DNA from: Balneolaceae bacterium
GTDB taxonomy: Bacteria; Bacteroidota; Rhodothermia; Balneolales; Balneolaceae
Direction: 5' to 3'
Length of the DNA: 64,000 nucleotides
Assembly: GCA_007693745.1 (NCBI GenBank)
Contig: REDA01000045.1
Coordinates: 1 to 64,000, forward strand
Each line of letters starts with the position of its first letter. Position 1 is the stretch's first letter. The notes under the pieces are model-generated. The model had not been told where the DNA came from and searched no databases. It worked only from the letters and a program-made list of their open reading frames with translations. This document shows positions 16,758 through 25,016 of the stretch, piece after piece. Made by a program: the position numbers and the translations under genes.

Positions 16758-17752
16758 AAAAACGATTGCTCAACACGGTATTACCGGTATTGTTTGCAGC
16801 CTTTTTTCTCTGGATCGCATTTGGCACTGTGGATCTTGCTGAGCTCTGGAATCAGATAGGAGAGGTGACGTATGGCTGGCTCCCTGGATTCATTGTTATG
16901 CTTCTTTTAAGTCATTTTCTGAGGGCAGAAAGATGGAGGATGCTGTTGCCTGCACAGGGTAAAGGGATATCACGTATCACACTCTTCTCTGCCGTTATGC
17001 TGGGTTATTTCATGAACAATTTCATTCCGCGCCTGGGGGAGATATCAAGACCGGTTTACCTCGCAAAAAAGGAGGAGTTAAACGCCGGAAACCTGATCGG
17101 AACGATTGTGGCAGAGCGCATTTTTGATCTGCTTGTGATGCTTGCACTGATGTTTTTCTCCCTGATCTGGCTGGTGAGTGACCCTCAGCTGATCAGCCAG
17201 CTGCTCGGAGTGGATACCTGGAATCCTTTCTACAGTGTGCTGATCCCTGTGGTGATGGCTCTGCTACTTATTTTCCTCTGGGTTTTCTATCGGCTACTTC
17301 TGTTTGCAGAAAACCGAATCAGTGTGCGGAACGCTGTTCTCTCGGGCATTGTAAAGTTCGGACGCTCTTTTGGTGAGGGAATGATTTCATTGAGACGGGT
17401 GAATCACTGGCCGAAGTTTTTACTCTACACGGCTGCAATCTGGCTCGGGTATATTTCGATGGCGTATCTGCCGTTTTATATGCTGTCGTTACAGGAGATC
17501 TACGGCCTGACGTTTAATGACGCGGTGGTACTCACAGTAGTTTCCTCCGTTGGAGTATCTGTACCCACTCCGGGTGCTATCGGTTCCTACCACCTTCTCA
17601 TTCAGCAGAGCATGTGGCTGCTGTACGAGATACCACTTGCCAGGGCACTAACGTATGCTACAGTAGTACATGCAGTTACGTTTATCAGTATTACACTCTT
17701 AACCCCTTTTATACTCTGGGCAGACAAAGCTTCAGGAATGAAAAGAAGTTGA
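16754..17752 (+). CDS. YbhN/AglD-like integral membrane protein (UPF0104)
   Basis: A 332-residue protein with about eight transmembrane helices and the lysylphosphatidylglycerol synthase transmembrane-domain fold. It has SHFLRAERWRMLLPAQG near 56-72, YFMNNFIPRLGEISRPVYLAKK near 84-105, ERIFDLLVM and a C-terminal PTPGAIGSYH loop. The aminoacyl-transferase domain of MprF is absent, so lipid aminoacylation is not expected. Members are thought to move or handle lipids at the inner membrane. It overlaps lolA by the ATGA junction, so the two are translationally coupled. Confidence 0.85.
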   Translation: MKKRLLNTVLPVLFAAFFLWIAFGTVDLAELWNQIGEVTYGWLPGFIVMLLLSHFLRAERWRMLLPAQGKGISRITLFSAVMLGYFMNNFIPRLGEISRPVYLAKKEELNAGNLIGTIVAERIFDLLVMLALMFFSLIWLVSDPQLISQLLGVDTWNPFYSVLIPVVMALLLIFLWVFYRLLLFAENRISVRNAVLSGIVKFGRSFGEGMISLRRVNHWPKFLLYTAAIWLGYISMAYLPFYMLSLQEIYGLTFNDAVVLTVVSSVGVSVPTPGAIGSYHLLIQQSMWLLYEIPLARALTYATVVHAVTFISITLLTPFILWADKASGMKRS

Positions 17753-17828
17753 GAAGCAAACACTTAAAAATTCACAAAACTTGTGGTATCTTATACCCTT
17801 GTACGATAAACCCGTTACTGACTGAATA

Positions 17829-19565
17829 GTGAGAATGATCAGATTATTTCCGCTTCTTGTGATCTTTTCCCTGGTACTGATCTGCGATCCGGACCTGCAT
17901 GCCCGTCAGGTTCAATCTGAAACAGATCAGTCTCTGCTGCCGGAAATAGATCCGCAGGATATTGAGATCCGAAGTCAGTTTCAGGCTCGTTTTCCGGGAT
18001 TGAGACGGCAACCGATCCTTGGCTTTAATCCCCGGCCGAGAGTTTTTCAGCGCGATCCAAACCGAATTCCGTTTCTTGAATCGGGTGAGGCCGTCGCCGC
18101 AAATCTCCCCATTGGAAGGCTTGAGCGCCCCGAAGGCCCCGAATATCGTTTGCTTGGATATGCGGAACCCCGGAATGCGTTTTTCAGAGCAGGTATTGGA
18201 AGTGAAATTTCCCCGGAGGCTGATCTTTACGGCGTGGCCTCCCTGGGACAGCGTAACTGGATTTCGGGCTCTCTCTCACTGGAGTCGAGTAAAGGGCATG
18301 AAGAGAGGGTAACCACATCATACAGATACCTGGATACAGCAGTGCGCTCTTTCCACAGGCTCTCAAACAAAACCACTCTCAGGTTTAATTCAGGCCTGAC
18401 TTCCGATTTCAACCATATGCTGCAACTCGGCAGTACAGATCCTGCGCTTCTGAATACAGATACCAGGGTAGAAATGACGGGCTTCAGGGGCGGGGCGGAA
18501 CTGGATGTTGAGCAGACATCTTTGAGTGGTCTCAGGATATCAGCGAATGGCTATACCAACCGGTTTGAATTGAATTCAGATCTGCCTGATTTTAATGCTC
18601 CTGCCTCTGAATGGGGAGCTTCACTTCATGGTGAGTACAGCAGGCTTGGCAGTCGTATCAATGAGATTCAGAAGCTGCGGCTCGAGTCATACTCAGGCGG
18701 AATCAACAGCGATTCCGGGGGGAATGAATTATGGACCGTGAACAGACTGTCGGCCGCATATGAGCGGCTGCTCAATTACCGGACAGATATCAAGGCTTCG
18801 CTGGGTTTCAGCGCTGTTACAGATGCAGTGAATGATTTTACATTTTATCTATCTCCCGAAGTTGAGGTGAAACATACATTTTTTACAGGATTTGGTGTAC
18901 GCGGCTTCTTTTCGGGTAGTCCTTCTCACACCAGTTACGGTGAGCTTCTTCAGGAAAACCGGTTTTTCGGGCTGAATTCAGTTTTGGAGCACCAGTTTGA
19001 GTGGATGGCCGGAGGAGAACTCTTTACAGAACCCTTTTTTGGTACCAGGATTCTGGGAGGAGCCTCATGGCAAAATGTGAAAAACTATCTGTACTATGTA
19101 AGAGAGAGCTCCCCGTTAATATCCGTGCCGGCGGTTACGGAGGGGTATTATCAGGCGCTGTTTGCTGATGCCACTCAGATACGGGTTTATGGTTCGTTTT
19201 CTCAGGATCTGAATCCCGGGGTTTTATGGATTAATGGCGATGCCTACTGGCAGATCCCAAATCTTAGCGGAGGGGATCGCATTCCCTATACCGAAACACT
19301 CGGAATCAAGGGAGCCGTCTCCTTCAGGCCGGCAAGAGAGGTGTTGATCGAAGGATGGGCCGACTTTACATCCGGCAGAAAAGATCCGGCCGGACAAAGC
19401 ATGAACGCTTATACAATTATTGGAGCGAGATTTGAGATTTCGGTAACAGGCAGATATGGGATATACGGTAAGCTGTTAAATCTGATGAACGAGGAGTATG
19501 AACTCTGGAATGGGTATCAGGAACGAGGCTTTCAGGGTTTTGTAGGACTCACAATACTATTATAA
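17829..19565 (+). CDS. TonB-receptor-like outer-membrane beta-barrel without plug
   Basis: A 578-residue secreted protein with a signal peptide (FPLLVIFSLVLICDPDLHA, ending about residue 26). A short leader follows, then a long series of alternating amphipathic strands up to the final GFVGLTILL. The C-terminal LLNLMNEEYELWNGY resembles the last strands of TonB-dependent receptors, but no plug domain is visible before the barrel. GTG at 17829 or ATG at 17835 are both possible starts. The gene heads a run ending in exbB, exbD and tonB, so it may be an energised or structural barrel partner. Ligand unknown. Confidence 0.7.
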   Translation: MRMIRLFPLLVIFSLVLICDPDLHARQVQSETDQSLLPEIDPQDIEIRSQFQARFPGLRRQPILGFNPRPRVFQRDPNRIPFLESGEAVAANLPIGRLERPEGPEYRLLGYAEPRNAFFRAGIGSEISPEADLYGVASLGQRNWISGSLSLESSKGHEERVTTSYRYLDTAVRSFHRLSNKTTLRFNSGLTSDFNHMLQLGSTDPALLNTDTRVEMTGFRGGAELDVEQTSLSGLRISANGYTNRFELNSDLPDFNAPASEWGASLHGEYSRLGSRINEIQKLRLESYSGGINSDSGGNELWTVNRLSAAYERLLNYRTDIKASLGFSAVTDAVNDFTFYLSPEVEVKHTFFTGFGVRGFFSGSPSHTSYGELLQENRFFGLNSVLEHQFEWMAGGELFTEPFFGTRILGGASWQNVKNYLYYVRESSPLISVPAVTEGYYQALFADATQIRVYGSFSQDLNPGVLWINGDAYWQIPNLSGGDRIPYTETLGIKGAVSFRPAREVLIEGWADFTSGRKDPAGQSMNAYTIIGARFEISVTGRYGIYGKLLNLMNEEYELWNGYQERGFQGFVGLTILL

Positions 19566-19569
19566 AAAT

Positions 19570-19779
19570 ATGGAAACGGAATTTATAAAAGCCTTCAAGG
19601 ATGTTTTGCGCGAGCAGCTTATCGCAAAAAACAGTGTGGAGCTGGAAGGTCTCGGAACATTTGAGGTGAAGCACTATCAACAGCATCAGAAGCGGTACAG
19701 CAACGGGAAGGTGGTGATGATGCCCCCGGCTGATGTTCTGGAATTTAACTCAACAGTTCAGGTGTCCGATGAAAATTGA
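19570..19779 (+). CDS. Small HU-fold protein
   Basis: A 69-residue protein with the HU/IHF-type core: an N-terminal helix pair, then VELEGLGTFEVKHYQQ leading into the arm region. Sequence similarity to HU is limited to the helix-turn-strand (ELEGLGTFEV is equivalent to EIRGFGTF in HU). Such domains occur in Bacteroidota as HU-CCDC81-like modules. It starts 4 bp after the barrel gene and overlaps the next HU-like gene by 11 nt. DNA binding is an inference; it could also be a structural partner of the neighbouring SPOR protein. Confidence 0.7.
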   Translation: METEFIKAFKDVLREQLIAKNSVELEGLGTFEVKHYQQHQKRYSNGKVVMMPPADVLEFNSTVQVSDEN

Positions 19780-20746
19780 TAAAAAGCGACTTGTAGAGCT
19801 TTTGGTTGAAAAAACCAGCATGAAAAAAGAAGTGGTGGAAGAGCAGCTGGATCAGCTGGTGGAACGGATTCTGGATGCTGCAAGAAGAGGGAAAGCCCTT
19901 GAAATCAAGGAATTTGGAATGTTCTATTTCGATCAGGACGGCACCTTGAAATTTGAAGTGGCAGATGAATTAAGTACCGAAATCAGTTTTAAGTATGCGG
20001 GGATGAAACCTCTCGAATTAAAACCCGAGCGGGACGCCTCGATCGTGATTTCAGATGCAGATGAGGATACGGCTTCTGAAAATCTGGCAAAAACGATTGC
20101 CGCTAAACGAGTGAGCGATCAAACAGAAAAAGAACCGGTGAAGGCCGGGACGGCAGCAGCTCCGGTTAAAAAACCAACGCAACCCAGTAAACGTATGGCT
20201 GATACCAAAAAATCGAAAGAGTCGAAGCGTGGCCCCCTTGTTGCAGTTGTATTGGTGGTGGTGCTTATCCTTGCGGGTATTTTCTATTTCCGCTCAACTC
20301 AAACGGCAGAATCGGTTACCGAACCGGTATTGACTGAAGAGGAGGTGCCCGCAGTCGCAGAACAGGATCAGGTCGCTGTGATACAGGAGGATGAAGTTTC
20401 CGTTCTGCCCGATACTGAGCAACAAGAACCCGCCCGGGAACAAACGGTTCAGGCGCAGGTTTCAACCGGAAGCGGCTATGGACTCCGCGGAAGTGCAGTA
20501 TCTCTGCAGGGGCGTGTTTACTCCATTGTTGTGCACTCTATGTCGAACGAGGCTGCTGCACGCAGAACCGTGAATCAGTTTACAGAACAGGGATACCGGG
20601 CTTTTGTGAGTACCCGAACAGTGGGTGGCAGCGAAACATGGCGTGTAAGCCTCGGGCAGTTTTCAACGATTGATGAAGCAATTTTAGCCGCCCGGGAGTT
20701 GCCTTCACCCTACAATGACCAGAACTTTATTCAAAGACTACAGTAA
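19769..20746 (+). CDS. HU-fold, single-pass membrane, SPOR-domain protein
   Basis: I use the ATG at 19769, giving 325 residues. An earlier frame opening at 19733 would extend into the upstream gene without adding a domain. Order: HU-like domain (1-85, KRLVELLVEKTSMKKEVVEE...ALEIKEFGMFYF), charged linker, one transmembrane helix (about 150-170, LVAVVLVVVLILAGIFYF), acidic linker, and C-terminal SPOR domain (about 245-325, RVYSIVVHSMSN...WRVSLGQF). SPOR domains bind denuded septal glycan, so the protein would join a possible DNA- or self-binding cytoplasmic domain to division-site peptidoglycan. This layout is known in Bacteroidota; function is not established. It is translationally coupled to the upstream HU gene. 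Confidence 0.82.
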   Translation: MKIDKKRLVELLVEKTSMKKEVVEEQLDQLVERILDAARRGKALEIKEFGMFYFDQDGTLKFEVADELSTEISFKYAGMKPLELKPERDASIVISDADEDTASENLAKTIAAKRVSDQTEKEPVKAGTAAAPVKKPTQPSKRMADTKKSKESKRGPLVAVVLVVVLILAGIFYFRSTQTAESVTEPVLTEEEVPAVAEQDQVAVIQEDEVSVLPDTEQQEPAREQTVQAQVSTGSGYGLRGSAVSLQGRVYSIVVHSMSNEAAARRTVNQFTEQGYRAFVSTRTVGGSETWRVSLGQFSTIDEAILAARELPSPYNDQNFIQRLQ

Positions 20747-20763
20747 TTACAGAAATACCCCGC

Positions 20764-21486
20764 ATGAAAATCATCTACTTATTTTTTTTACAGTCTGCCG
20801 TGGCTGAAAATGACTCACTCCTGATGGAAATGTTGCAGGCGGAATCATCCATGTCCTTTATGGAGATCCTTACACAGGGGGGGATTTTGATGATTCCCCT
20901 GTTTGTGCTCTCCATACTTGCGATCTACGTGATTGCTGAGCGATGGAGAACGTTTGAAAATTCCAGGATGGACATCAATAATACCCTCAATACCATCGAA
21001 ACACTGCTGAAATCGGGCAGCCAGCAGCGGGCAATACAGTATTGTGAAGAGTATAACAAGCCGCTGGCAAGGATCTTAAAAGCCGGGATACGCCGCCTGG
21101 GCAGACCAATCGCGGATATTGAAAGTTCGATCCAGAAAGCGGGGAAAAAAGAAATTTTCCATCTTGAAAAGAGAATGAACTGGCTTGCCACGATTGCGGG
21201 GGTAGCTCCTCTGATCGGTTTTACCGGTACTGTAACGGGGATGATTCGTGCCTTCATGGATATTCAGTCCCTGCAGGGAAATGTGAACCCGAGCGTGCTG
21301 GCCGGCGGAATCTGGGAAGCGCTGATTACAACTGCTACGGGGCTTATCGTGGGAATTATCGCCTACGGATTTTATAACTATCTGCTGGGCAAAATCAATC
21401 GTATGGTATTTGAACTGGAGAATGCCTCTGCAGATTTCATAGATCTGTTGCAAACTCCTGCACCAAAGAAAAAGACGGAGGTCTGA
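20764..21486 (+). CDS. exbB: MotA/TolQ/ExbB proton channel protein
   Basis: A 240-residue inner-membrane protein with three transmembrane helices: about 40-58, then two after the cytoplasmic loop. It has the family signature GVAPLIGFTGTVTGMIRAF near 147-165 and GGIWEALITTATGLIVGI near 179-196. It forms the proton channel that powers TonB, or TolA, in the envelope. It lies 18 bp after the SPOR gene and 4 bp before exbD, clearly one operon. Confidence 0.93.
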   Translation: MKIIYLFFLQSAVAENDSLLMEMLQAESSMSFMEILTQGGILMIPLFVLSILAIYVIAERWRTFENSRMDINNTLNTIETLLKSGSQQRAIQYCEEYNKPLARILKAGIRRLGRPIADIESSIQKAGKKEIFHLEKRMNWLATIAGVAPLIGFTGTVTGMIRAFMDIQSLQGNVNPSVLAGGIWEALITTATGLIVGIIAYGFYNYLLGKINRMVFELENASADFIDLLQTPAPKKKTEV

Positions 21487-21489
21487 GAA

Positions 21490-21894
21490 ATGGATTTCCG
21501 TGAAGGTAGAAATATCAAAGAGCCGCTCTACATGTTTTCGCAGTCTTCGCTGACGGATATTATATTGCTGTTGCTCATATTTTTTCTGCTGACTTCCTCT
21601 TTTGTAACCAATTTCGGAATACGCGTAAATGTACCTCAGGCGCAGTCGAGTGTCACCACAGAAGCGAATCAGATTTCCGTGGCGATTACACCGCAGGGAG
21701 ACTTTTTTGTAGAGGGGGAGCAGACACCAAGGGCGAATCTTTCCATTGTTTTGAGACAGGTGTATCAGAATAAGCCAAATGCCACGTTAGTCATACGGGC
21801 AGACAGAGATGCCAGAGTGGACGATGCGGTGCAGGTCATGAATATTGGCCGCGCGATGAATATGAATATTGTGATGGCGACAGAGCGAAACTGA
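21490..21894 (+). CDS. exbD: ExbD/TolR biopolymer transporter
   Basis: A 134-residue protein with one N-terminal transmembrane helix containing the proton-carrying Asp (SSLTDIILLLLIFFLLTSSF, Asp about 18-20) and a periplasmic TolR-like domain (NQISVAITPQGDFFVEG...LVIRADRDARVDDAVQVM). It partners with ExbB. Spacing to both neighbours is 3-4 bp. Confidence 0.93.
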   Translation: MDFREGRNIKEPLYMFSQSSLTDIILLLLIFFLLTSSFVTNFGIRVNVPQAQSSVTTEANQISVAITPQGDFFVEGEQTPRANLSIVLRQVYQNKPNATLVIRADRDARVDDAVQVMNIGRAMNMNIVMATERN

Positions 21895-21897
21895 TCC

Positions 21898-22731
21898 ATG
21901 AAAGAGTGGCTGAAAAGACAACTGGATGATGAAAACCGATTCGGAGCCGGAATCACGGCTGCGATCCATCTGGTTTTACTGCTCATTGCGCTGCTCTACA
22001 CCATAGATTTCAAACTGGAAGACCGGGCAGCCTACATCGAGGTCACACTGGGAGAGTTTCGCAGCGGTACCCTTGCAGAGAGAGCACCTGTGCAGCGGGA
22101 ACAGGTGGCAACGCGGCCCAATCCGCCTCAGCAACCCCCGGAGCGCCCGAATCCGGAAGTGACGCGCCCGGTTGAAACACCGCAGCGCCCGATGGAAGAG
22201 ACAACCAAGCCGGTGGATCTGCCTGATCAGGTGCAGGAGATTATTTCTGAGGATATTGTGGAGACCCCTGTAACGGAAGTGATCGATCCGCGTGTGCTGG
22301 AGGTGACGGAAGATATCGTGGAGGAAGAGATGCCGCCCATGGCTCAGGAAGCTGAGCGGGTGGAAGAGGGGGTGGCAGAAAGCGGGGACATACGCGGATC
22401 CAGGGGGAATCCGAATGTGGATCAGGGTACAGGTTTTACACCCGATCGTTCAGCACCCTACGATCTGCAGTGGGAGGGGGAACTGAGCCGTTCACCTATG
22501 CTGCAGCCACTGCCCTCGAATCAGACCAACGAAGAAGCTGTAATCACGATTCGTTTTCAGGTATTTCCGGACGGCTCACTTGGGCAAGTGATTCCGCTGC
22601 GCAAAATGAATCCTGAGTTGGAGAGAGAAGTGATGCGAACACTTCGGAGCTGGCGTTTTTCCCGCCTGCCGACAGGCGTGCCCCAGGAGCCTCAATGGGG
22701 TACCATAACATTCCGGTTTGTGCTGGACTAA
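21898..22731 (+). CDS. tonB: TonB-family energy transducer
   Basis: A 277-residue protein: a short basic N-terminus, one transmembrane helix (about 17-36, ITAAIHLVLLLIALLYTI), a long Pro/Glu-rich periplasm-spanning segment (about 60-160) and a C-terminal TonB fold. The C-terminal part has VITIRFQVFPDGSLG, LEREVMRTLRSWRFS and WGTITFRF. It relays the ExbBD proton-driven motion to outer-membrane receptors. The SusC-like receptor downstream at 25017 is an obvious client, though this is inference. Last gene of the operon. Confidence 0.9.
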   Translation: MKEWLKRQLDDENRFGAGITAAIHLVLLLIALLYTIDFKLEDRAAYIEVTLGEFRSGTLAERAPVQREQVATRPNPPQQPPERPNPEVTRPVETPQRPMEETTKPVDLPDQVQEIISEDIVETPVTEVIDPRVLEVTEDIVEEEMPPMAQEAERVEEGVAESGDIRGSRGNPNVDQGTGFTPDRSAPYDLQWEGELSRSPMLQPLPSNQTNEEAVITIRFQVFPDGSLGQVIPLRKMNPELEREVMRTLRSWRFSRLPTGVPQEPQWGTITFRFVLD

Positions 22732-22750
22732 GACAGAGATTTCATTTCCC

Positions 22751-22791
22751 ACGAACTGAGTTACGGGTTTTGCTCTGTTGGTTCGTTTTTT
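22751..22791 (+). terminator. Possible weak terminator after tonB
   Basis: Arms ACGAAC (22751-22756) and GTTCGT (22781-22786) run into TTTTT. The stem is only 6 bp with a 24-nt loop, so this is a weak candidate. Confidence 0.35.
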
Positions 22792-22897
22792 ATACCTGCC
22801 TGAAGAGCTCTCCCCGCCAGGTTTTTATATTTGGTTATGAGTTCAATCCTGATATCTTTGGGAAGAAATGCAGATTCTGACGAATGGGTTGTGTTTC

Positions 22898-22923
22898 CTG
22901 TACCATACAGTGAACAGGTACAG
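22898..22923. promoter_or_regulatory. Inverted repeat upstream of ECF sigma gene
   Basis: Perfect 7-bp arms CTGTACC and GGTACAG are separated by 12 nt. No T-tract follows on the plus strand, so a regulator site or RNA structure is more likely than a terminator. It lies about 100 bp before the sigma start. Confidence 0.4.
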
Positions 22924-22933
22924 TAAAAAAATG

Positions 22934-22949
22934 GTTACCATTTGGTAAC
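22934..22949. promoter_or_regulatory. Perfect 16-bp palindrome, operator-like
   Basis: GTTACCATTTGGTAAC has 7-bp perfect arms around a 2-nt centre, 72 bp upstream of the sigma-factor start. The size and symmetry suit a dimeric repressor or activator site. No regulator gene is adjacent. The AT-rich TTTATTTTTTAGTTTG at about 22962-22977 could be the promoter it overlooks. Confidence 0.45.
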
Positions 22950-23021
22950 ATCTGCCGCCCGTTTATTTTTTAGTTTGAAGGAAATAAACATCATGTTCCC
23001 GTAAATAAAGATCCACTTCCT

Positions 23022-23666
23022 GTGAAGACATCTTCTGTAAACAAGACATGCCTTACTGATGCTCCCGGTAACATACAGGAGGTTTCAGAAGACACCCTCT
23101 TACAGAGAATTCGGATTGAAAGTCACAAAGAGTCCTTCGAACTCCTTTTCCGAACCTATTATCAGGAACTGCATGTCTATGCGTATAGCTATTTGAAGGA
23201 AAAAGAAGCGGCAGAGGATGTGATTCAGACTGTTTTCATGAGGATCTGGTCGAAAAGGGAGGAGTGGAATCCGGGAGGCACTATACAATCCTATCTGTTT
23301 CAGGCAGTTAAAAACGAGTCGCTCAACGCACTTAGAAAGAGAAGATTTTTGACAGAACATCGTGAAAATATACTCACCGTGTTCAGAGAGAACAGCTCTG
23401 CGGAAACAGCAACGGAACCGGGCACAGATTCTGAATTGCAGAAGCAAATAGAAATAGCGATAGACAACCTTCCGGATCGCTGCAGGCAAATCTTTCTTTT
23501 AAACCGGAGAAGCGGTTTAACCTACCGTGAAATTGCCGAACATCTGGATATTTCCCTGAATACTGTAAACACTCAGATGGGACGGGCACTATATACACTC
23601 AGAAATCATCTTGTCCGGTACCTTTCTGCATACGTTGCTGCTACATCAGTCGCCACATTTTTTTGA
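23022..23666 (+). CDS. ECF sigma-70 factor of the FecI/RpoE type
   Basis: A 214-residue ECF sigma factor starting with GTG. Region 2 covers about 40-105 (FELLFRTYYQELHVYAYSYLKEKEAAEDVIQTVFMRIW), and region 4 about 150-205 (LPDRCRQIFLLNRRSGLTYREIAEHLDISLNTVNTQM), with no region 3. It belongs to the Bacteroidota sigma group that pairs with FecR anti-sigma factors. The next genes are fecR, susC and susD, so it should drive the uptake genes when the receptor is loaded. Two palindromes lie in its upstream region. Confidence 0.92.
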   Translation: MKTSSVNKTCLTDAPGNIQEVSEDTLLQRIRIESHKESFELLFRTYYQELHVYAYSYLKEKEAAEDVIQTVFMRIWSKREEWNPGGTIQSYLFQAVKNESLNALRKRRFLTEHRENILTVFRENSSAETATEPGTDSELQKQIEIAIDNLPDRCRQIFLLNRRSGLTYREIAEHLDISLNTVNTQMGRALYTLRNHLVRYLSAYVAATSVATFF

Positions 23667-23826
23667 CAGGGTATGAAAGCGCTTTTCTACGATGAATATT
23701 TTCTCACCTGTGTAACCACCAGTCACGAATTTCTTTCCCTTGCAGGAATAAATTTTTTGCCGGTTTTGTCACAGTAGCCAGTCTGTCGTGTGTTATTTAT
23801 GAAAGCATCATAAAAAGCACATAGCA

Positions 23827-24930
23827 TTGAACAGAAGAAATCAGGTTTTTTGGCAGCAGCTGGCAAAATATTTTTCCGGTGAATTAACCGCCCCGGAAGC
23901 GGAAAAGATGGAAAGATGGATCCGGGAGTTTCCTGAAAGGGAGAAACTTGTATCAGAACTTCATGAAATCTGGATCAAATCAGAGCAAATCAGTTACCCA
24001 TTGGATGCAGACAGAGCCTGGGAAAGACTGACAGTGTCAATCGGCGAGCATCAAAATACCAGGACAGTACCTGAAGTTCACTCACATCCTGCCTCAGCAG
24101 CGTTCAATACAGGCCATACGTCACTGCCAAAACATCAAAGAGCAGGCGAGTGGATCCGCTGGACTACATTGGCAGCTGCTACGGTTTTGATTGCACTGCT
24201 TACTGCTCTCTTTGTTATGAACTATCATTCACAGCCTTCAGGGATAGCTGAAGTGGCTGAAAGCAGACTGATCCAAACGATGTATGGTGAGCGGGCCACA
24301 TATATTCTTGAAGATGGGACCAGACTGGTTTTGTTTGCCGGAAGCCGTATTGAAATTCCTGCCGGTTATAACGAGAAAAACCGGGAGCTCTATCTTGAAG
24401 GGGAAGCTTATTTTGAAACGGCTCATAATCCGGATAAACCATTTATCGTTCATTCAGCCTCTTCATTTACGGAGGTTCTTGGCACCCGCTTTATCGTACA
24501 GGCCTGGCCGGATCCCAATAACAGAGTAGAAGTCATCGTAACTGAGGGCCGGGTACTTTTTGGCCAGCGGCATGGAACTGCTGAGCCCGGTGAAAAAAAG
24601 GAAGTTCTGCTTTCGGAATCACAAAAAGGAGTCATTTTTGGCGATCTGGTTCCGTATGTGGAAGAGATCGAAAACCTGGATGAATATATCGGCTGGACAG
24701 AAGGGCGGCTGGTGTTCAATAACAGAGAGTTGAATGAGATTATGCCAAGGATTGAACGCTGGTACAATATCTCTATAGAGATAGAAGAGGACATTTCTGC
24801 CATAAAAATTACAGCCGATATCGATTCCAGTTTACCCATGAGCGATGTGTTGGATGGATTGGCGCTTACTCTTGGCGTGGATCTGCTATTTCATGGAAAC
24901 CGAAAATATTCATTTGTGAAAAAAAAGTAG
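23827..24930 (+). CDS. fecR: FecR-family anti-sigma factor
   Basis: A 367-residue protein from a TTG start. Residues 1-60 are a cytoplasmic sigma-binding region (QLAKYFSGELTAPEAEKMERWI). A transmembrane helix follows at about 115-137 (WTTLAAATVLIALLTALFVM). The periplasmic FecR domain spans about 155-265 (YGERATYILEDGTRLVLFAGSRI, VTEGRVLF), and a C-terminal DUF4974-type domain about 295-365 resembles the STN fold (VFNNRELNEIMPRIERWY). It would hold the upstream sigma factor and receive a signal from the STN domain of the SusC protein. The 160-bp gap before it has no clear promoter. Confidence 0.92.
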   Translation: MNRRNQVFWQQLAKYFSGELTAPEAEKMERWIREFPEREKLVSELHEIWIKSEQISYPLDADRAWERLTVSIGEHQNTRTVPEVHSHPASAAFNTGHTSLPKHQRAGEWIRWTTLAAATVLIALLTALFVMNYHSQPSGIAEVAESRLIQTMYGERATYILEDGTRLVLFAGSRIEIPAGYNEKNRELYLEGEAYFETAHNPDKPFIVHSASSFTEVLGTRFIVQAWPDPNNRVEVIVTEGRVLFGQRHGTAEPGEKKEVLLSESQKGVIFGDLVPYVEEIENLDEYIGWTEGRLVFNNRELNEIMPRIERWYNISIEIEEDISAIKITADIDSSLPMSDVLDGLALTLGVDLLFHGNRKYSFVKKK

Positions 24931-25016
24931 CAGAGTCCCGCTGTTACTTCAGGTAAACAGTGGGTCAGGCGAAATTCAACCATACGACAACCTAACCAAA
25001 ACCAAGGAGCAATAAC

